Assembly: GCA_018816345.1 (NCBI GenBank)
Contig: JAHIWG010000039.1
Location: 1-43,627 of the forward strand
DNA from: Spirochaetota bacterium
GTDB lineage: Bacteria > Spirochaetota > Spirochaetia > Treponematales > UBA12059
Length of the DNA: 43,627 bases
Reading direction: 5' to 3'
The notes under the pieces are model-generated. The model saw only the letters and a program-made list of their open reading frames with translations. It was not told where the DNA came from and ran no database searches. A program made the translations under genes and the position numbers. The first letter of the stretch is position 1. Each line of letters begins with the position of its first letter. Shown piece by piece: positions 1 through 15,138 of this stretch.

Positions 1-1
1 C

Positions 2-931
2 ATCGCGTCCGTGGGCCTGGCCGCCGCCGGCGGCCAGGAGGCGGCGCTGTCGAAGGTCCTGGACGACGCCGCGTCGGACTACTACCTGCCTAGCGTGCGC
101 GCCGTCTTCGGGACCTTTACCTACGAGTACTCCGGCTTGCCGACTCCTTTCTCCCGGTGGGTGGAGGACCGCGTCGCGCTCGCCGCGTCGGCCTCGTCCC
201 GCGTCGGCGTCCTTAACAGGAACGCGGCGGCGGCGATGGATCCCGTCCTCAAGGACAGCTACGGCGAGTTCATACGGGAGACCGGCGCCGAGGCTCTGCT
301 GTCCGGCCGGTTCTTCCCGGAGGAGGCGCGCGTCCGCGTCCGCCTCGAGCTTACCGAGCTATCGAGCGGTACGCTCATAGGGGCCGCCGACTGGTTCGTG
401 CGCGCCGATTCCATACCCCCGTACGCCTCCGTGCGGCCGGCGGGGAACGTCGCGGATCGGGCGCGCGAGCTCGCCAGCATCTCCGGCTCCTCGCCGGGCG
501 GACTGGCCGTTTCGGTCAGTACCGATAGGGGGGCGAGCGGGGCGTACCGGGTCGGCGAGTCCCTGGCCGTCATCGTGGGCGTGAGCAAGGACGCCTACGC
601 GCGCGTCTACCACGTCGACGGCTCCGGGCGCATCCAGCTCATATGGCCTAATCGCTTCGGCGGGGGCGACGGCAGGATAGCGTCCGGGGCCCCGGTCAGG
701 CTGCCCCCGGACGGCGCGGCCCCGTACTCGTTCGTGATGGAGCCTCCGTACGGTACGGAATTCATAAAGGTCGTAGCCTCCACCGCCCCGTTCACCGACG
801 GCCAGGCCGACTTCAGCGACCTGGGCACGAGCGCTCGCGGCGTTATGACGCGGGGCCTCTCGGTGACCGGCGCCGGAGCCGTCAAGGTCGAGGCGGCCGA
901 GGCGCTCGCCAGCTACTATATAGGGCCGTAA
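2..931 (+). CDS. DUF4384-type secreted protein, 5' truncated
   Basis: The reading frame is open from the window edge (base 2), so the true start lies outside; the GTG at 11 is probably internal. The first visible residues (IASVGLAAAGGQEA) look like the end of a signal peptide, so export is inferred. The first half resembles lipoprotein or FlgO/CsgG-like domains (SGRFFPEEARVRVRLELTEL). The second half, from GLAVSVSTDRG through GSGRIQLIWPN, matches the DUF4384 pattern, a beta-rich domain seen in bacterial surface and signalling proteins. Specific function is unknown. It ends about 96 bp before murJ and may be co-transcribed with it. Confidence 0.6.
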   Translation: MASVGLAAAGGQEAALSKVLDDAASDYYLPSVRAVFGTFTYEYSGLPTPFSRWVEDRVALAASASSRVGVLNRNAAAAMDPVLKDSYGEFIRETGAEALLSGRFFPEEARVRVRLELTELSSGTLIGAADWFVRADSIPPYASVRPAGNVADRARELASISGSSPGGLAVSVSTDRGASGAYRVGESLAVIVGVSKDAYARVYHVDGSGRIQLIWPNRFGGGDGRIASGAPVRLPPDGAAPYSFVMEPPYGTEFIKVVASTAPFTDGQADFSDLGTSARGVMTRGLSVTGAGAVKVEAAEALASYYIGP

Positions 932-1027
932 CCCGGGCCGGGGCGGGCGTCGCCGGCCGGCGTCGCCGGCGGGGCGGCTCCCGTCGGCGCTTGTCCGCGG
1001 CCTCCGTTTCGGGATACCCTCGGGCCC

Positions 1028-2620
1028 ATGAGCGACGAATCGGGGGCGACCGGCCGCCTCGTCCGCGAGAGCGGCAAACTGTCGGTGCTGACGATGACGT
1101 CGAGGGTTCTCGGCTTGATACGCGAGCGTACGCGCGGCGGGCTCATGGGGACCGGGGCGCTGGCGGACGCGTTCACCGTTGCCTTCAACGTGCCCAACCT
1201 GTTCCGCCGCCTCTTCGCGGAAGGCTCCATGTCGGTCGCGTTCATCCCTACGGTCAAGGCCTACTTCTCCGAGGGCGACCGCGAGAAGACGGAGGAATTC
1301 CTCTCGGCCACCTTCACCGCGCTCTCGGTGGCGGTCTGCGCCGTGGTCGCGGCGGGCATAGCCGCCTCCCCCCTGCTCGCACGGCTATTCATGTCGGAGC
1401 CCGTGGAGACCGCGGTCCTGATGCGCGTCATGTTCCCCTTCCTCGCCCTAGTCTCCATGGCGGCCTTCTTCCAGGGCATTCTGAACGCCCTCGGCTCGTT
1501 CGCCCCGTCCGGTTTCGCGCCTATCCTCTTCAACCTGAGCTTCATATTCGTCCCTGTGCTAGTAGGCCCTCTTACGGCCAACCCCGCGCGCGCCATGGCG
1601 GTCGGCGTCGTCGTAGGCGGATCGCTGCAGGCGCTGTGCCAGCTGCCCTACGTCATCCGCCTCGGCGCCAGGTTCCGCTTCGTATCGCCCGGGAAGGCCT
1701 TCGCCAATCCGGGCATGCGCCGCGTCATGTCGCTCATAGCCCCGACCATACTCGGGATGGCCGCGTACGAGGTCAACGGGCTGGTGTCTACCTCCTTGGC
1801 GACGGGGGCCGGCACCGGCGCCGCGACGGCGCTGAGCTTCTCCATACGCCTCATGGAGCTCGTGCTTGGCGTGTTCGTCGTGTCCGTCGGCACGGTGCTC
1901 CTGCCTGAGCTATCGGGGCTCGCCGCTACGGCCCGCTGGAAGGAATACCGGCAGACGCTCGCGCGGGCCCTCGAGGTAATAGCGCTCATCACCGTGCCCG
2001 TGGCGGTATTCTCCGTATGCGAGCGGGTCGATATCGTCTCCCTCGTATTCAGGACCCGGGAATTCGGCGACGATTCGGTAAGGCAGACGGCCGGCGCCTT
2101 CTTCTACCATATGATGGGCCTGCCGTTCATAGGGGCCAATCGCATCCTCGCCCCGGCGTTCTACGCCCGAGGCGATACGAGGACGCCCGCGTGGTCGGGC
2201 ATACTATCCGTGGCCGTTAACATAGCGGCCGCTTTCGCGCTCCAGCGCCTCATGGGGGGCTCGGGCATAGCCCTGGCGCTGACTATAGCCGGGGCCGTCA
2301 ATACGGCAGCGCTCCTCGTCATGCTGACGCGGATGGGCATCGACGGGCTCGGGGCGTCGCTCGCCTCGGTAGCGTTGTACGTCGCCAGGCTCGCCGGGTT
2401 CTCGGCGATCGCGGCGCTTCCCGTGCTCGCCCTGCGAGGGCCGCTCCGCGCCCTGTTCGGCGGCTCGGGGTCCGGCCTCGTCGCGTACGGGGTGCCTTTC
2501 GCCCTGTCCGCCGTCGCGTTCGCCGCCGTCGGCGTAGGCCTATTGGCGTTGACGAAGGATCCCCAGGCGGCGTTCCTCTTGTCTTCAATCGGGCGTAGAA
2601 GCAAAAGGCGTTCCAACTAG
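1028..2620 (+). CDS. murJ: Lipid II flippase MurJ (MviN)
   Basis: Polytopic inner-membrane MOP-superfamily protein of 530 aa, the usual length, that flips lipid II outward for peptidoglycan synthesis. The N-terminus has the MurJ signature SRVLGLIRERTRGG followed by ADAFTVAFNVPNLFRRLFAEG, holding the conserved Arg and Asp residues of the central cavity. Many hydrophobic helices follow (about 14 expected in the family), and the C-terminus is basic (GRRSKRRSN). No clear Shine-Dalgarno precedes the ATG, but the conserved family start lies just after it. The gene lies upstream of the tRNA-Thr promoter, so it is probably transcribed separately from the translation genes. Confidence 0.93.
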   Translation: MSDESGATGRLVRESGKLSVLTMTSRVLGLIRERTRGGLMGTGALADAFTVAFNVPNLFRRLFAEGSMSVAFIPTVKAYFSEGDREKTEEFLSATFTALSVAVCAVVAAGIAASPLLARLFMSEPVETAVLMRVMFPFLALVSMAAFFQGILNALGSFAPSGFAPILFNLSFIFVPVLVGPLTANPARAMAVGVVVGGSLQALCQLPYVIRLGARFRFVSPGKAFANPGMRRVMSLIAPTILGMAAYEVNGLVSTSLATGAGTGAATALSFSIRLMELVLGVFVVSVGTVLLPELSGLAATARWKEYRQTLARALEVIALITVPVAVFSVCERVDIVSLVFRTREFGDDSVRQTAGAFFYHMMGLPFIGANRILAPAFYARGDTRTPAWSGILSVAVNIAAAFALQRLMGGSGIALALTIAGAVNTAALLVMLTRMGIDGLGASLASVALYVARLAGFSAIAALPVLALRGPLRALFGGSGSGLVAYGVPFALSAVAFAAVGVGLLALTKDPQAAFLLSSIGRRSKRRSN

Positions 2621-2653
2621 TGGTAATCGCCGGTAAATTACCCTGCGTCGGTA

Positions 2654-2682
2654 TTGACAAAGGCTTCGACGGTTGGTATTGT
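2654..2682 (+). promoter_or_regulatory. Sigma70-type promoter of tRNA-Thr/rpmG/secE/nusG
   Basis: The -35 TTGACA (2654-2659) is a consensus match, followed by a 17-bp spacer and -10 TATTGT (2677-2682) with an extended TGG just upstream. Predicted start is near 2689, about 9 nt before the tRNA. The discriminator is GC-rich (ACCGGCGC), as in stringently controlled promoters. The -35 sits in the 16-nt loop of a CGTCG/CGACG inverted repeat (2646-2650, 2667-2671). Confidence 0.85.
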
Positions 2683-2697
2683 ACCGGCGCTTATAAA

Positions 2698-2770
2698 GCC
2701 CTTGTAGCTCAGTTGGCAGAGCACATCCATGGTAAGGATGAGGTCATCGGTTCGATTCCGATCGAGGGCT
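2698..2770 (+). tRNA. tRNA-Thr (anticodon GGT)
   Basis: Full cloverleaf of 73 nt. The 7-bp acceptor stem pairs GCCCTTG with CGAGGGC (one G-T pair), the D stem is GCTC/GAGC, the anticodon stem CATCC/GGATG with loop ATGGTAA gives anticodon GGT at 2731-2733, and the T stem is ATCGG/CCGAT with loop TTCGATT. The CCA end is not encoded. It is the first gene of the secE-nusG transcript. Confidence 0.97.
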
Positions 2771-2961
2771 CTTCGTTCGCCGGCTGGCGGACAGCGGCCC
2801 CCGCGGGACGGCCATCGCTACGCGCTGACCGGCCTGGGGCCAATAGGGAAGTTCAGGGGGCTGATCGGCGCGATTGACGCGACGCGTCGCGGCGTACCGG
2901 GGCTCCATTTTTTTTCGACGCTCGCGCAGGCGGTCGTTAATTCTCCGGGAGGGATCGGACC

Positions 2962-3135
2962 ATGGCTGGAAAGAAGCAGGTAGTCGAGATCATCGCCCTT
3001 GCATGCAGCGAGTGCAAGCGCCGAAATTATACTACGACGAAGAACCGAAAGACCAAGCAGGAAAAGCTCGAGCTTATGAAGTACTGTAAGTGGGATCATA
3101 AGCACACGCTCCATAAGGAAACGAAGGTAAAGTAG
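2962..3135 (+). CDS. rpmG: 50S ribosomal protein bL33
   Basis: 57-residue bL33, part of the large subunit near the E site. The sequence has the family pattern [16 protein letters not shown], then [18 protein letters not shown]. Zinc-type bL33 carries two Cys pairs; here the first pair is intact (C15, C18) but the second reads C42-K-W-D45, so the fourth cysteine is replaced by Asp. Start chosen at the ATG after GGAGGGATCGGACC. It lies between tRNA-Thr and tRNA-Trp, a common arrangement upstream of secE. Confidence 0.95.
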   Translation: MAGKKQVVEIIALACSECKRRNYTTTKNRKTKQEKLELMKYCKWDHKHTLHKETKVK

Positions 3136-3225
3136 CGAAAGCTGTAGCCGACGGCCGCGATTCCCGCTCCGCGAGGATCGCGCCGCGATCGTAGCGGGTT
3201 CATGGAGCCCGCCTCGGTCGCGACT

Positions 3226-3298
3226 AGGCCAGTAGCTCTAATGGTAGAGCGCCGGTCTCCAAAACCGGATGTTGAGGGTTCGAGTCCTTCCTGGCCTG
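3226..3298 (+). tRNA. tRNA-Trp (anticodon CCA)
   Basis: Complete cloverleaf. The acceptor stem AGGCCAG/CTGGCCT is perfectly paired, the anticodon stem CCGGT/ACCGG has loop CTCCAAA giving anticodon CCA, and the T arm contains GGTTCGAGTCC. The discriminator is G and the CCA end is not encoded. It lies between rpmG and secE, and is presumably cut out of the same transcript. Confidence 0.97.
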
Positions 3299-3429
3299 TA
3301 TACATAGAAGAGACCGGCCGACGGTCGTTCGTACGGTGCCGCGCCGGTCAGGCGCGGTAGCGCAGTTTGCGGGCTATCGGACGGTACGGCCTCTCGCGTC
3401 CGATTCGATTCCGCCGTCAAGGAGCTAGC

Positions 3430-3609
3430 ATGAAAAAGATAGTCCAATTCTTCAAGGATAGTTACGGCGAGCTTAAGAAGGTCGTTTGGCCTTCCAAGGA
3501 TAGCGTCATAGCATCGACCAAGGTAGTGCTCGTCTCTACCCTCATCGTGGCGCTGTTCCTCGGCGTCGTGGACCTCCTCTTGGTCCGCGGCATCGACCTC
3601 CTATTCTGA
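3430..3609 (+). CDS. secE: Preprotein translocase subunit SecE
   Basis: Short, 59-residue SecE of the one-helix type. An amphipathic N-terminal helix with the signature ELKKVVWPSKDSV is followed by one membrane segment (STKVVLVSTLIVALFLGVVD). SecE clamps SecY, encoded at 30401, to form the Sec channel for protein export. The start follows AAGGAG with good spacing; an upstream in-frame start at 3367 has no such site and lacks family similarity. It is followed 14 bp later by nusG, the near-universal partner order. Confidence 0.95.
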   Translation: MKKIVQFFKDSYGELKKVVWPSKDSVIASTKVVLVSTLIVALFLGVVDLLLVRGIDLLF

Positions 3610-3623
3610 GCCGGGCGTAGCTA

Positions 3624-4181
3624 ATGGCTAAGTCCTGGTACGTCTTGCACGTCTACTCCGGCTACGAGGCTAAGATCGAGCGGACGATTCGCATGCTCCT
3701 CGCGAATAACGACCTCGACCCCGCCGTAGTCAACGATATAAAGATACCGAGCGAGGAAGTCGTCGACGTCAAGGACGGCAAGCGGCGCACCTCTTCGAGG
3801 AAGATGCTCCCCGGTTATATCCTCGTGGAGATGGACCTCCCGGAGAACAACTGGAAGGCGACCTGCTCCGCCATCAGGAAGATAACAGGCGTGACCGGGT
3901 TCGTCGGCGCGACCATGCATCATAAGCCCGCCCCTATATCCGGCGAGGAGGCCAGGCATATCCTGCAGCGCGCCGGCGAGATCAAGGGCGACAGGCCCGC
4001 CAAGTCGCGGCAGAATTTCTCCGTCGGCGAGCAGGTCAAGATAATCGAGGGGCCGTTCGACTCGTTCACCGGGACGATAGAGGAAGTGAGCCCGGATAAG
4101 AATAAGCTCCGCGTCATGGTCGGCATCTTCGGGCGGGCGACCCCCGTCGAGGTCGACATGCTCCAGGTGGAGAAGGTCTAG
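3624..4181 (+). CDS. nusG: Transcription elongation/termination factor NusG
   Basis: 185 aa, close to the usual 180. The N-terminal NGN domain begins [20 protein letters not shown] and binds the RNA polymerase clamp. The C-terminal KOW domain ([22 protein letters not shown]) binds Rho or ribosomal protein uS10, linking transcription to translation. It closes the tRNA-Thr-rpmG-tRNA-Trp-secE-nusG transcript; an imperfect GC hairpin follows at about 4196-4215 without a clear T-run. Confidence 0.96.
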   Translation: MAKSWYVLHVYSGYEAKIERTIRMLLANNDLDPAVVNDIKIPSEEVVDVKDGKRRTSSRKMLPGYILVEMDLPENNWKATCSAIRKITGVTGFVGATMHHKPAPISGEEARHILQRAGEIKGDRPAKSRQNFSVGEQVKIIEGPFDSFTGTIEEVSPDKNKLRVMVGIFGRATPVEVDMLQVEKV

Positions 4182-4477
4182 TAATTTTTGAACGCGGCGC
4201 TCCCCCGAGGGGCGCTTCTCATAGATTCGGGTACTAAGTAGGATCGCGCCTGACCGCGCGCCGCGCCTTAGGGCGCGGAAACCGGCCGGCCGTTAATTCG
4301 GCCGCCGGGTTGTCCTCTCCGTATGATGGGAGCTTTCCGTACTTCGAGCGCGCGGCCGCAGGGCCGGCGCTTACCCGACGGAAGGCGCTATCCCCGGCAA
4401 CCGACCCCGCGTACAGCGGGGCGGACCGGGGCCCGGTCGCCGGAAGGCGTCACGGGACACCACGAAAGGAGTCGATT
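4182..4477 (+). promoter_or_regulatory. Leader region upstream of rplK
   Basis: No gene is visible in these 296 bp. Several GC-rich hairpins can form, including CCGCGCC-TTA-GGGCGCGG near 4260-4278 and a longer one around 4282-4308. This is where L11/L1 operons usually carry a promoter and the uL1 binding site. I could not find a convincing -35/-10 pair; a TATGAT at 4322 lacks a partner. An rplK Shine-Dalgarno (AAAGGAG) ends the region. Confidence 0.4.
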
Positions 4478-4909
4478 ATGGCTAAGAAAGTGGTCACCGC
4501 GATCGTTAAGTTGCAGTGCCCCGCAGGCAAGGCTACGCCCGCGCCGCCCGTAGGACCCGCGCTCGGTCCCCACGGCGTCAGCGCCCCGCAGTTCTGCCAG
4601 CAGTTCAACGACAGGACGAAGGCGATGGAGCAGGGGCTCACCATTCCCTGCGTAATCACCATCTACAAGGACAAGTCCTTCACCTTCATCACCAAGACGC
4701 CGCCCGCGGCCGTGCTCATCAAGAAGGCTATCGGGCTCGACAAGGGATCGGCTATTCCGCATAAGCAGAAGGTCGGCACGATCCCCCACGCGAAGGTGAC
4801 TGAGATCGCCAAGCTCAAGCTCAAGGATCTCTCGGCCAACGATGTCGAAGCCGCCGAGCGCATCATAGCCGGAACTGCCCGCGCCATGGGCGTCGAAGTG
4901 GAGTGGTAA
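4478..4909 (+). CDS. rplK: 50S ribosomal protein uL11
   Basis: 143 aa, the usual length. uL11 forms the GTPase-associated centre with 23S rRNA and is needed for RelA-dependent stringent response. The N-terminal domain shows the proline-rich segment [20 protein letters not shown], and the C-terminal rRNA-binding domain ends in [10 protein letters not shown]. The ATG is placed after AAAGGAG; the longer in-frame extension to 4310 has no family similarity. rplA follows after 3 bp. Confidence 0.97.
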   Translation: MAKKVVTAIVKLQCPAGKATPAPPVGPALGPHGVSAPQFCQQFNDRTKAMEQGLTIPCVITIYKDKSFTFITKTPPAAVLIKKAIGLDKGSAIPHKQKVGTIPHAKVTEIAKLKLKDLSANDVEAAERIIAGTARAMGVEVEW

Positions 4910-4912
4910 GCG

Positions 4913-5596
4913 ATGAAGCACGGTAAGAAATACAGGGAAGCGGTCAAGAAGGTCGACGCCGAGAAGACGTACGACGTATCGAGCGCCTGCGCCCTCATCA
5001 AGGAGCTCAAGGTCGCCAAGTTCGACGAGACCGTCGAGGTGCACGTCAGGCTCAACCTCAAGAAGAGCCAGTCGGTACGCGACACCGTCGTCCTCCCGCA
5101 CCAGTTCCGGGCCGAGAAGAAGGTCCTCGTCTTCTGCAAGGGCGAGAAGGAGAAAGAGGCCCTCGACGCCGGCGCGACCTACGTCGGAAGCGACGAGCTT
5201 ATTGAGAAGATCAAGGGCGGCTGGATGGACTTCGATATCGCGGTGGCGACTCCCGATATGATGAAGGACGTCGGCAAGCTCGGTATGGTGCTCGGCCGAC
5301 GCGGCCTCATGCCCAACCCGAAGACGGGTACCGTCACCTTCGACGTCAAGGCCGCCATCGCGGAGCTCAAGAAGGGCCGGACCGAGTTCAGGACGGATAA
5401 GTCCAGCATCATACATATCGCCGTAGGCAAGATCTCCATGGAGGCCGCGCACGTGGCCGAGAACCTCGAGGCCCTGCTCGGCGAGATTAACCGCAAGCGC
5501 CCGTCCGACGTGAAGGGCGAGTTCGTCCAGTCTATTTACCTGGCCGGTACCATGACGCCGAGCGTCAAGGTGACCCCGGCGAAGGCAGAGAGGTAA
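4913..5596 (+). CDS. rplA: 50S ribosomal protein uL1
   Basis: 227 aa, typical length (E. coli 234). uL1 forms the mobile L1 stalk at the E site and in many bacteria represses its own L11-L1 operon by binding the mRNA leader. The signature [18 protein letters not shown] near residues 129-146 is clear. Only 3 bp separate it from rplK and from rplJ, which suggests translational coupling and means there is no separate rplJ leader here. Confidence 0.97.
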   Translation: MKHGKKYREAVKKVDAEKTYDVSSACALIKELKVAKFDETVEVHVRLNLKKSQSVRDTVVLPHQFRAEKKVLVFCKGEKEKEALDAGATYVGSDELIEKIKGGWMDFDIAVATPDMMKDVGKLGMVLGRRGLMPNPKTGTVTFDVKAAIAELKKGRTEFRTDKSSIIHIAVGKISMEAAHVAENLEALLGEINRKRPSDVKGEFVQSIYLAGTMTPSVKVTPAKAER

Positions 5597-5599
5597 GAT

Positions 5600-6136
5600 A
5601 TGGCCCTACGAGCGAAGAAGACCCAGCCCAGCAAGGTAGAGGCTATCGAGGCCGTCGGCGCCAAGATCGCCGCCTCGAGCGACTTCATATTCACCGATTA
5701 CCGCGGCCTGACCGTGGAGCAGATAACCGCCCTGCGCGGCCAGCTCCGCGCCAAGAACGCCGAGTACCATATCGTCAAGAACAACTTCGCGCGCATCGCG
5801 TTCGAGCAGAAGCAGTTCCCCGACGTTACCGGCCTGCTCGTCGGGCCCACGGCGGTCGCTTTCGCCAAGGCGGATTCCAACGAGGTCGCCAAGATCATCC
5901 TGGAGTTCGGCAAGGAAGCCTCCGTCAAGCTCAAGGGCGGCTTGGTCGACAAGGCGTTCTACGATCAGGCGCAGATGGAGGCGTTCTCCAAGCTTCCCGG
6001 CAAGAGCCAGCTCCTGTCGATGCTCATGAGCGCCATGAACGCTCCCTTGCAGAACCTCGTGTACGCTATCAACGGCGTGCCCACGAAGCTCGTGAGGACG
6101 CTCCAGGCCGTGGCCGACCAGAAGGCCGGTCAGTAA
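5600..6136 (+). CDS. rplJ: 50S ribosomal protein uL10
   Basis: 178 aa, slightly longer than E. coli (165). uL10 anchors bL12 dimers on the ribosome stalk. The N-terminal rRNA-binding domain includes FTDYRGLTVEQITALRGQLR and the KNNFARIAF motif; the C-terminal helix (NLVYAINGVPTKLVRTLQAV) is the bL12 dock. It follows rplA by 3 bp, whereas in E. coli a long autoregulatory leader precedes rplJ. Confidence 0.96.
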   Translation: MALRAKKTQPSKVEAIEAVGAKIAASSDFIFTDYRGLTVEQITALRGQLRAKNAEYHIVKNNFARIAFEQKQFPDVTGLLVGPTAVAFAKADSNEVAKIILEFGKEASVKLKGGLVDKAFYDQAQMEAFSKLPGKSQLLSMLMSAMNAPLQNLVYAINGVPTKLVRTLQAVADQKAGQ

Positions 6137-6190
6137 CCTTTAACTCGCGGCGCTCAGGCTTCGGTAGCTGCCGTACCTGTTCGCCTTGAT

Positions 6191-6241
6191 GCCGTCCCGT
6201 CGCCCCCGCGGCTCCGGGACGGCGCCTTCCCCTAGGGAGGG
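6191..6241 (+). promoter_or_regulatory. Paired hairpins between rplJ and rplL
   Basis: Two stem-loops lie in the 135-bp rplJ-rplL gap: a perfect 9-bp stem GCCGTCCCG/CGGGACGGC (6191-6199, 6215-6223) and a 7-bp stem CCTTCCC/GGGAGGG (6225-6231, 6235-6241). There is no T-run, so these are more likely mRNA processing or regulatory structures than a full terminator. Control of the bL12:uL10 ratio is inferred. Confidence 0.45.
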
Positions 6242-6271
6242 CAATCGTTTTAGCCATAAGGAGAAGATAAT

Positions 6272-6655
6272 ATGGCAGCACTTACCACCGACCAGATCCT
6301 GGACGCCATCGCCGGGATGACCGTCCTCGAGGTTTCCGCCCTCGTCAAGGCCATGGAGGAGAAGTTCGGCGTCACCGCCGCCGCCCCCGTAGCCATGGTA
6401 GCCGGCGGCGCCGCCGCCGCGGCCCCCGTCGAGGAGCAGACCGAGTTCAACGTCATCCTCAAGGGCAACGTCCCCGCCGATAAGAAGATCGCGATCATCA
6501 AGGAAGTCCGGACCATCACGGGCCTCGGCCTCAAGGAGGCCAAGGATCTCGTCGAGGCCGGCGACAAGGCCCTCAAGGAGGGCGTGTCCAAGGACGAGGC
6601 CGAGAAGATCAAGAAGGCGATCACCGAAGCCGGTGGCGCCGTCGAGATAAAGTAA
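6272..6655 (+). CDS. rplL: 50S ribosomal protein bL12 (L7/L12)
   Basis: 127 aa. The N-terminal dimerisation domain ([20 protein letters not shown]) is joined by an Ala-rich hinge (residues about 40-55) to the C-terminal domain that recruits translational GTPases ([20 protein letters not shown]). It is present in several copies on the ribosome stalk. The start follows AAGGAG. It has its own 5' spacer with hairpins and is followed by an attenuator-like structure before rpoB. Confidence 0.97.
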   Translation: MAALTTDQILDAIAGMTVLEVSALVKAMEEKFGVTAAAPVAMVAGGAAAAAPVEEQTEFNVILKGNVPADKKIAIIKEVRTITGLGLKEAKDLVEAGDKALKEGVSKDEAEKIKKAITEAGGAVEIK

Positions 6656-6716
6656 GGATCTTGAAGAAAGCGTCGAAACAACGCTACTCCCGCCGCGGCC
6701 GCGCGCCGCGGTTCGA

Positions 6717-6749
6717 GGTACCGGGCGCCGGGCGCGCCCGGTACCTTTT
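6717..6749 (+). terminator. Attenuator between rplL and rpoB
   Basis: Perfect 11-bp stem GGTACCGGGCG/CGCCCGGTACC with a 7-nt loop, followed by TTTT (6746-6749). The short T-run suggests partial termination. A comparable partial terminator between rplL and rpoB sets RNA polymerase expression in E. coli; the same role here is inferred from position. Confidence 0.7.
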
Positions 6750-6802
6750 CGCGCCTTCCTCGCCGGCACGGGGGGAAGGCGCCCCGAGCGAAGCAAGTTG
6801 CC

Positions 6803-6830
6803 GCGACTAATCCCTCGCGGGATTGGTCGC
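6803..6830 (+). other. 12-bp stem-loop in the rpoB leader
   Basis: GCGACTAATCCC pairs with GGGATTGGTCGC (12 bp, one G-T pair) around loop TCGC, about 57 bp before the rpoB start. There is no T-run directly after it; an AT-rich stretch (TATAGATTTAG) follows at 6837. It could be an RNase processing site, as known in the E. coli rplL-rpoB gap, or part of a promoter region. Confidence 0.5.
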
Positions 6831-6886
6831 GTTCACTATAGATTTAGTTAAAAACGCCTTCACCGGAACCACGAGAGGGGGTAACG

Positions 6887-10387
<3,501 letters not shown>

Positions 10388-10521
10388 GAAATTTGAACAC
10401 GGAGACGCAGAGACACAGAGGTATGATGGAAGAAAGAATGACCGGATCGGGAAGGAGTTCATCAACTCGATTTTTTCCTTTCCGTCCTTCTCATCTTCTC
10501 TGTGTCTCTGTGCTTGATTTC
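10388..10521 (+). repeat. Palindromic interspersed repeat, copy 1 (rpoB-rpoC gap)
   Basis: A 134-bp imperfect palindrome that begins at the base after the rpoB stop. Outer ends are GAAAT (10388-10392) and ATTTC (10517-10521). The purine-rich left arm ACACGGAGACGCAGAG..ACACAGAG mirrors the right arm CTCTGTGTCTCTGTGC (10498-10513). The same arms occur at 20867-21002 and at the right edge of the window. The look is that of a non-coding, MITE-like mobile palindrome. It leaves about 32 bp before rpoC, including the ribosome binding site. Confidence 0.85.
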
Positions 10522-10553
10522 GTCCTATACGGCCCTTTCAAGGGGGAGACTGC

Positions 10554-14939
<4,386 letters not shown>

Positions 14940-14986
14940 TCCCCGGGCGCGCCAAGACGAGAGTCGGCGCGCTCGTTATAACGAGG

Positions 14987-15022
14987 CCCCGGCGGCGACC
15001 GATTGACAAGGTGCCGCCGGGG
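14987..15022 (+). other. Inverted repeat enclosing the rpsL -35 box
   Basis: CCCCGGCGGC (14987-14996) is the exact reverse complement of GCCGCCGGGG (15013-15022). The 16-nt loop contains TTGACA (15003-15008). In RNA from rpoC it would form a stable stem, but no T-run follows. It may be a weak rpoC terminator, an operator for the rpsL promoter, or both. Confidence 0.55.
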
Positions 15023-15032
15023 ACCCTATTGT
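15003..15032 (+). promoter_or_regulatory. Promoter of rpsL-rpsG
   Basis: TTGACA (15003-15008), an 18-bp spacer and TATTGT (15027-15032). These are the same two hexamers as the tRNA-Thr promoter. The predicted start near 15039 would give an untranslated leader of about 100 nt before rpsL. Confidence 0.75.
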
Positions 15033-15138
15033 CTATGCTCGTCGCGCTCCGAGAGCGCGGCGATTAAACGTAACTCGTGTACCTAAGGAATACGCCGGGC
15101 GATGCTGAAGTCCGGCCACAACAGGAGACCATGGTTTA

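Noticed and set aside
991-1908. 305-aa open frame overlapping murJ
   Set aside because: Arg/Gly-rich frame-shifted reading of murJ; MurJ itself is complete and well conserved.
2874-2916. TTGACG, a GCGACGCGTCGC palindrome and a T8 run between tRNA-Thr and rpmG
   Set aside because: The palindrome is too far from the T-run for a good terminator and no -10 fits the TTGACG; left unannotated.
4188-4240. TTGAAC with TACTAA as a promoter for rplK
   Set aside because: Spacing is far outside 16-18 bp and no other hexamer pair fits.
4388-5452. 354-aa open frame on the minus strand
   Set aside because: Lies exactly opposite rplK and rplA; composition is a mirror of their codons and it has no recognisable family. 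A GC-rich antisense shadow.
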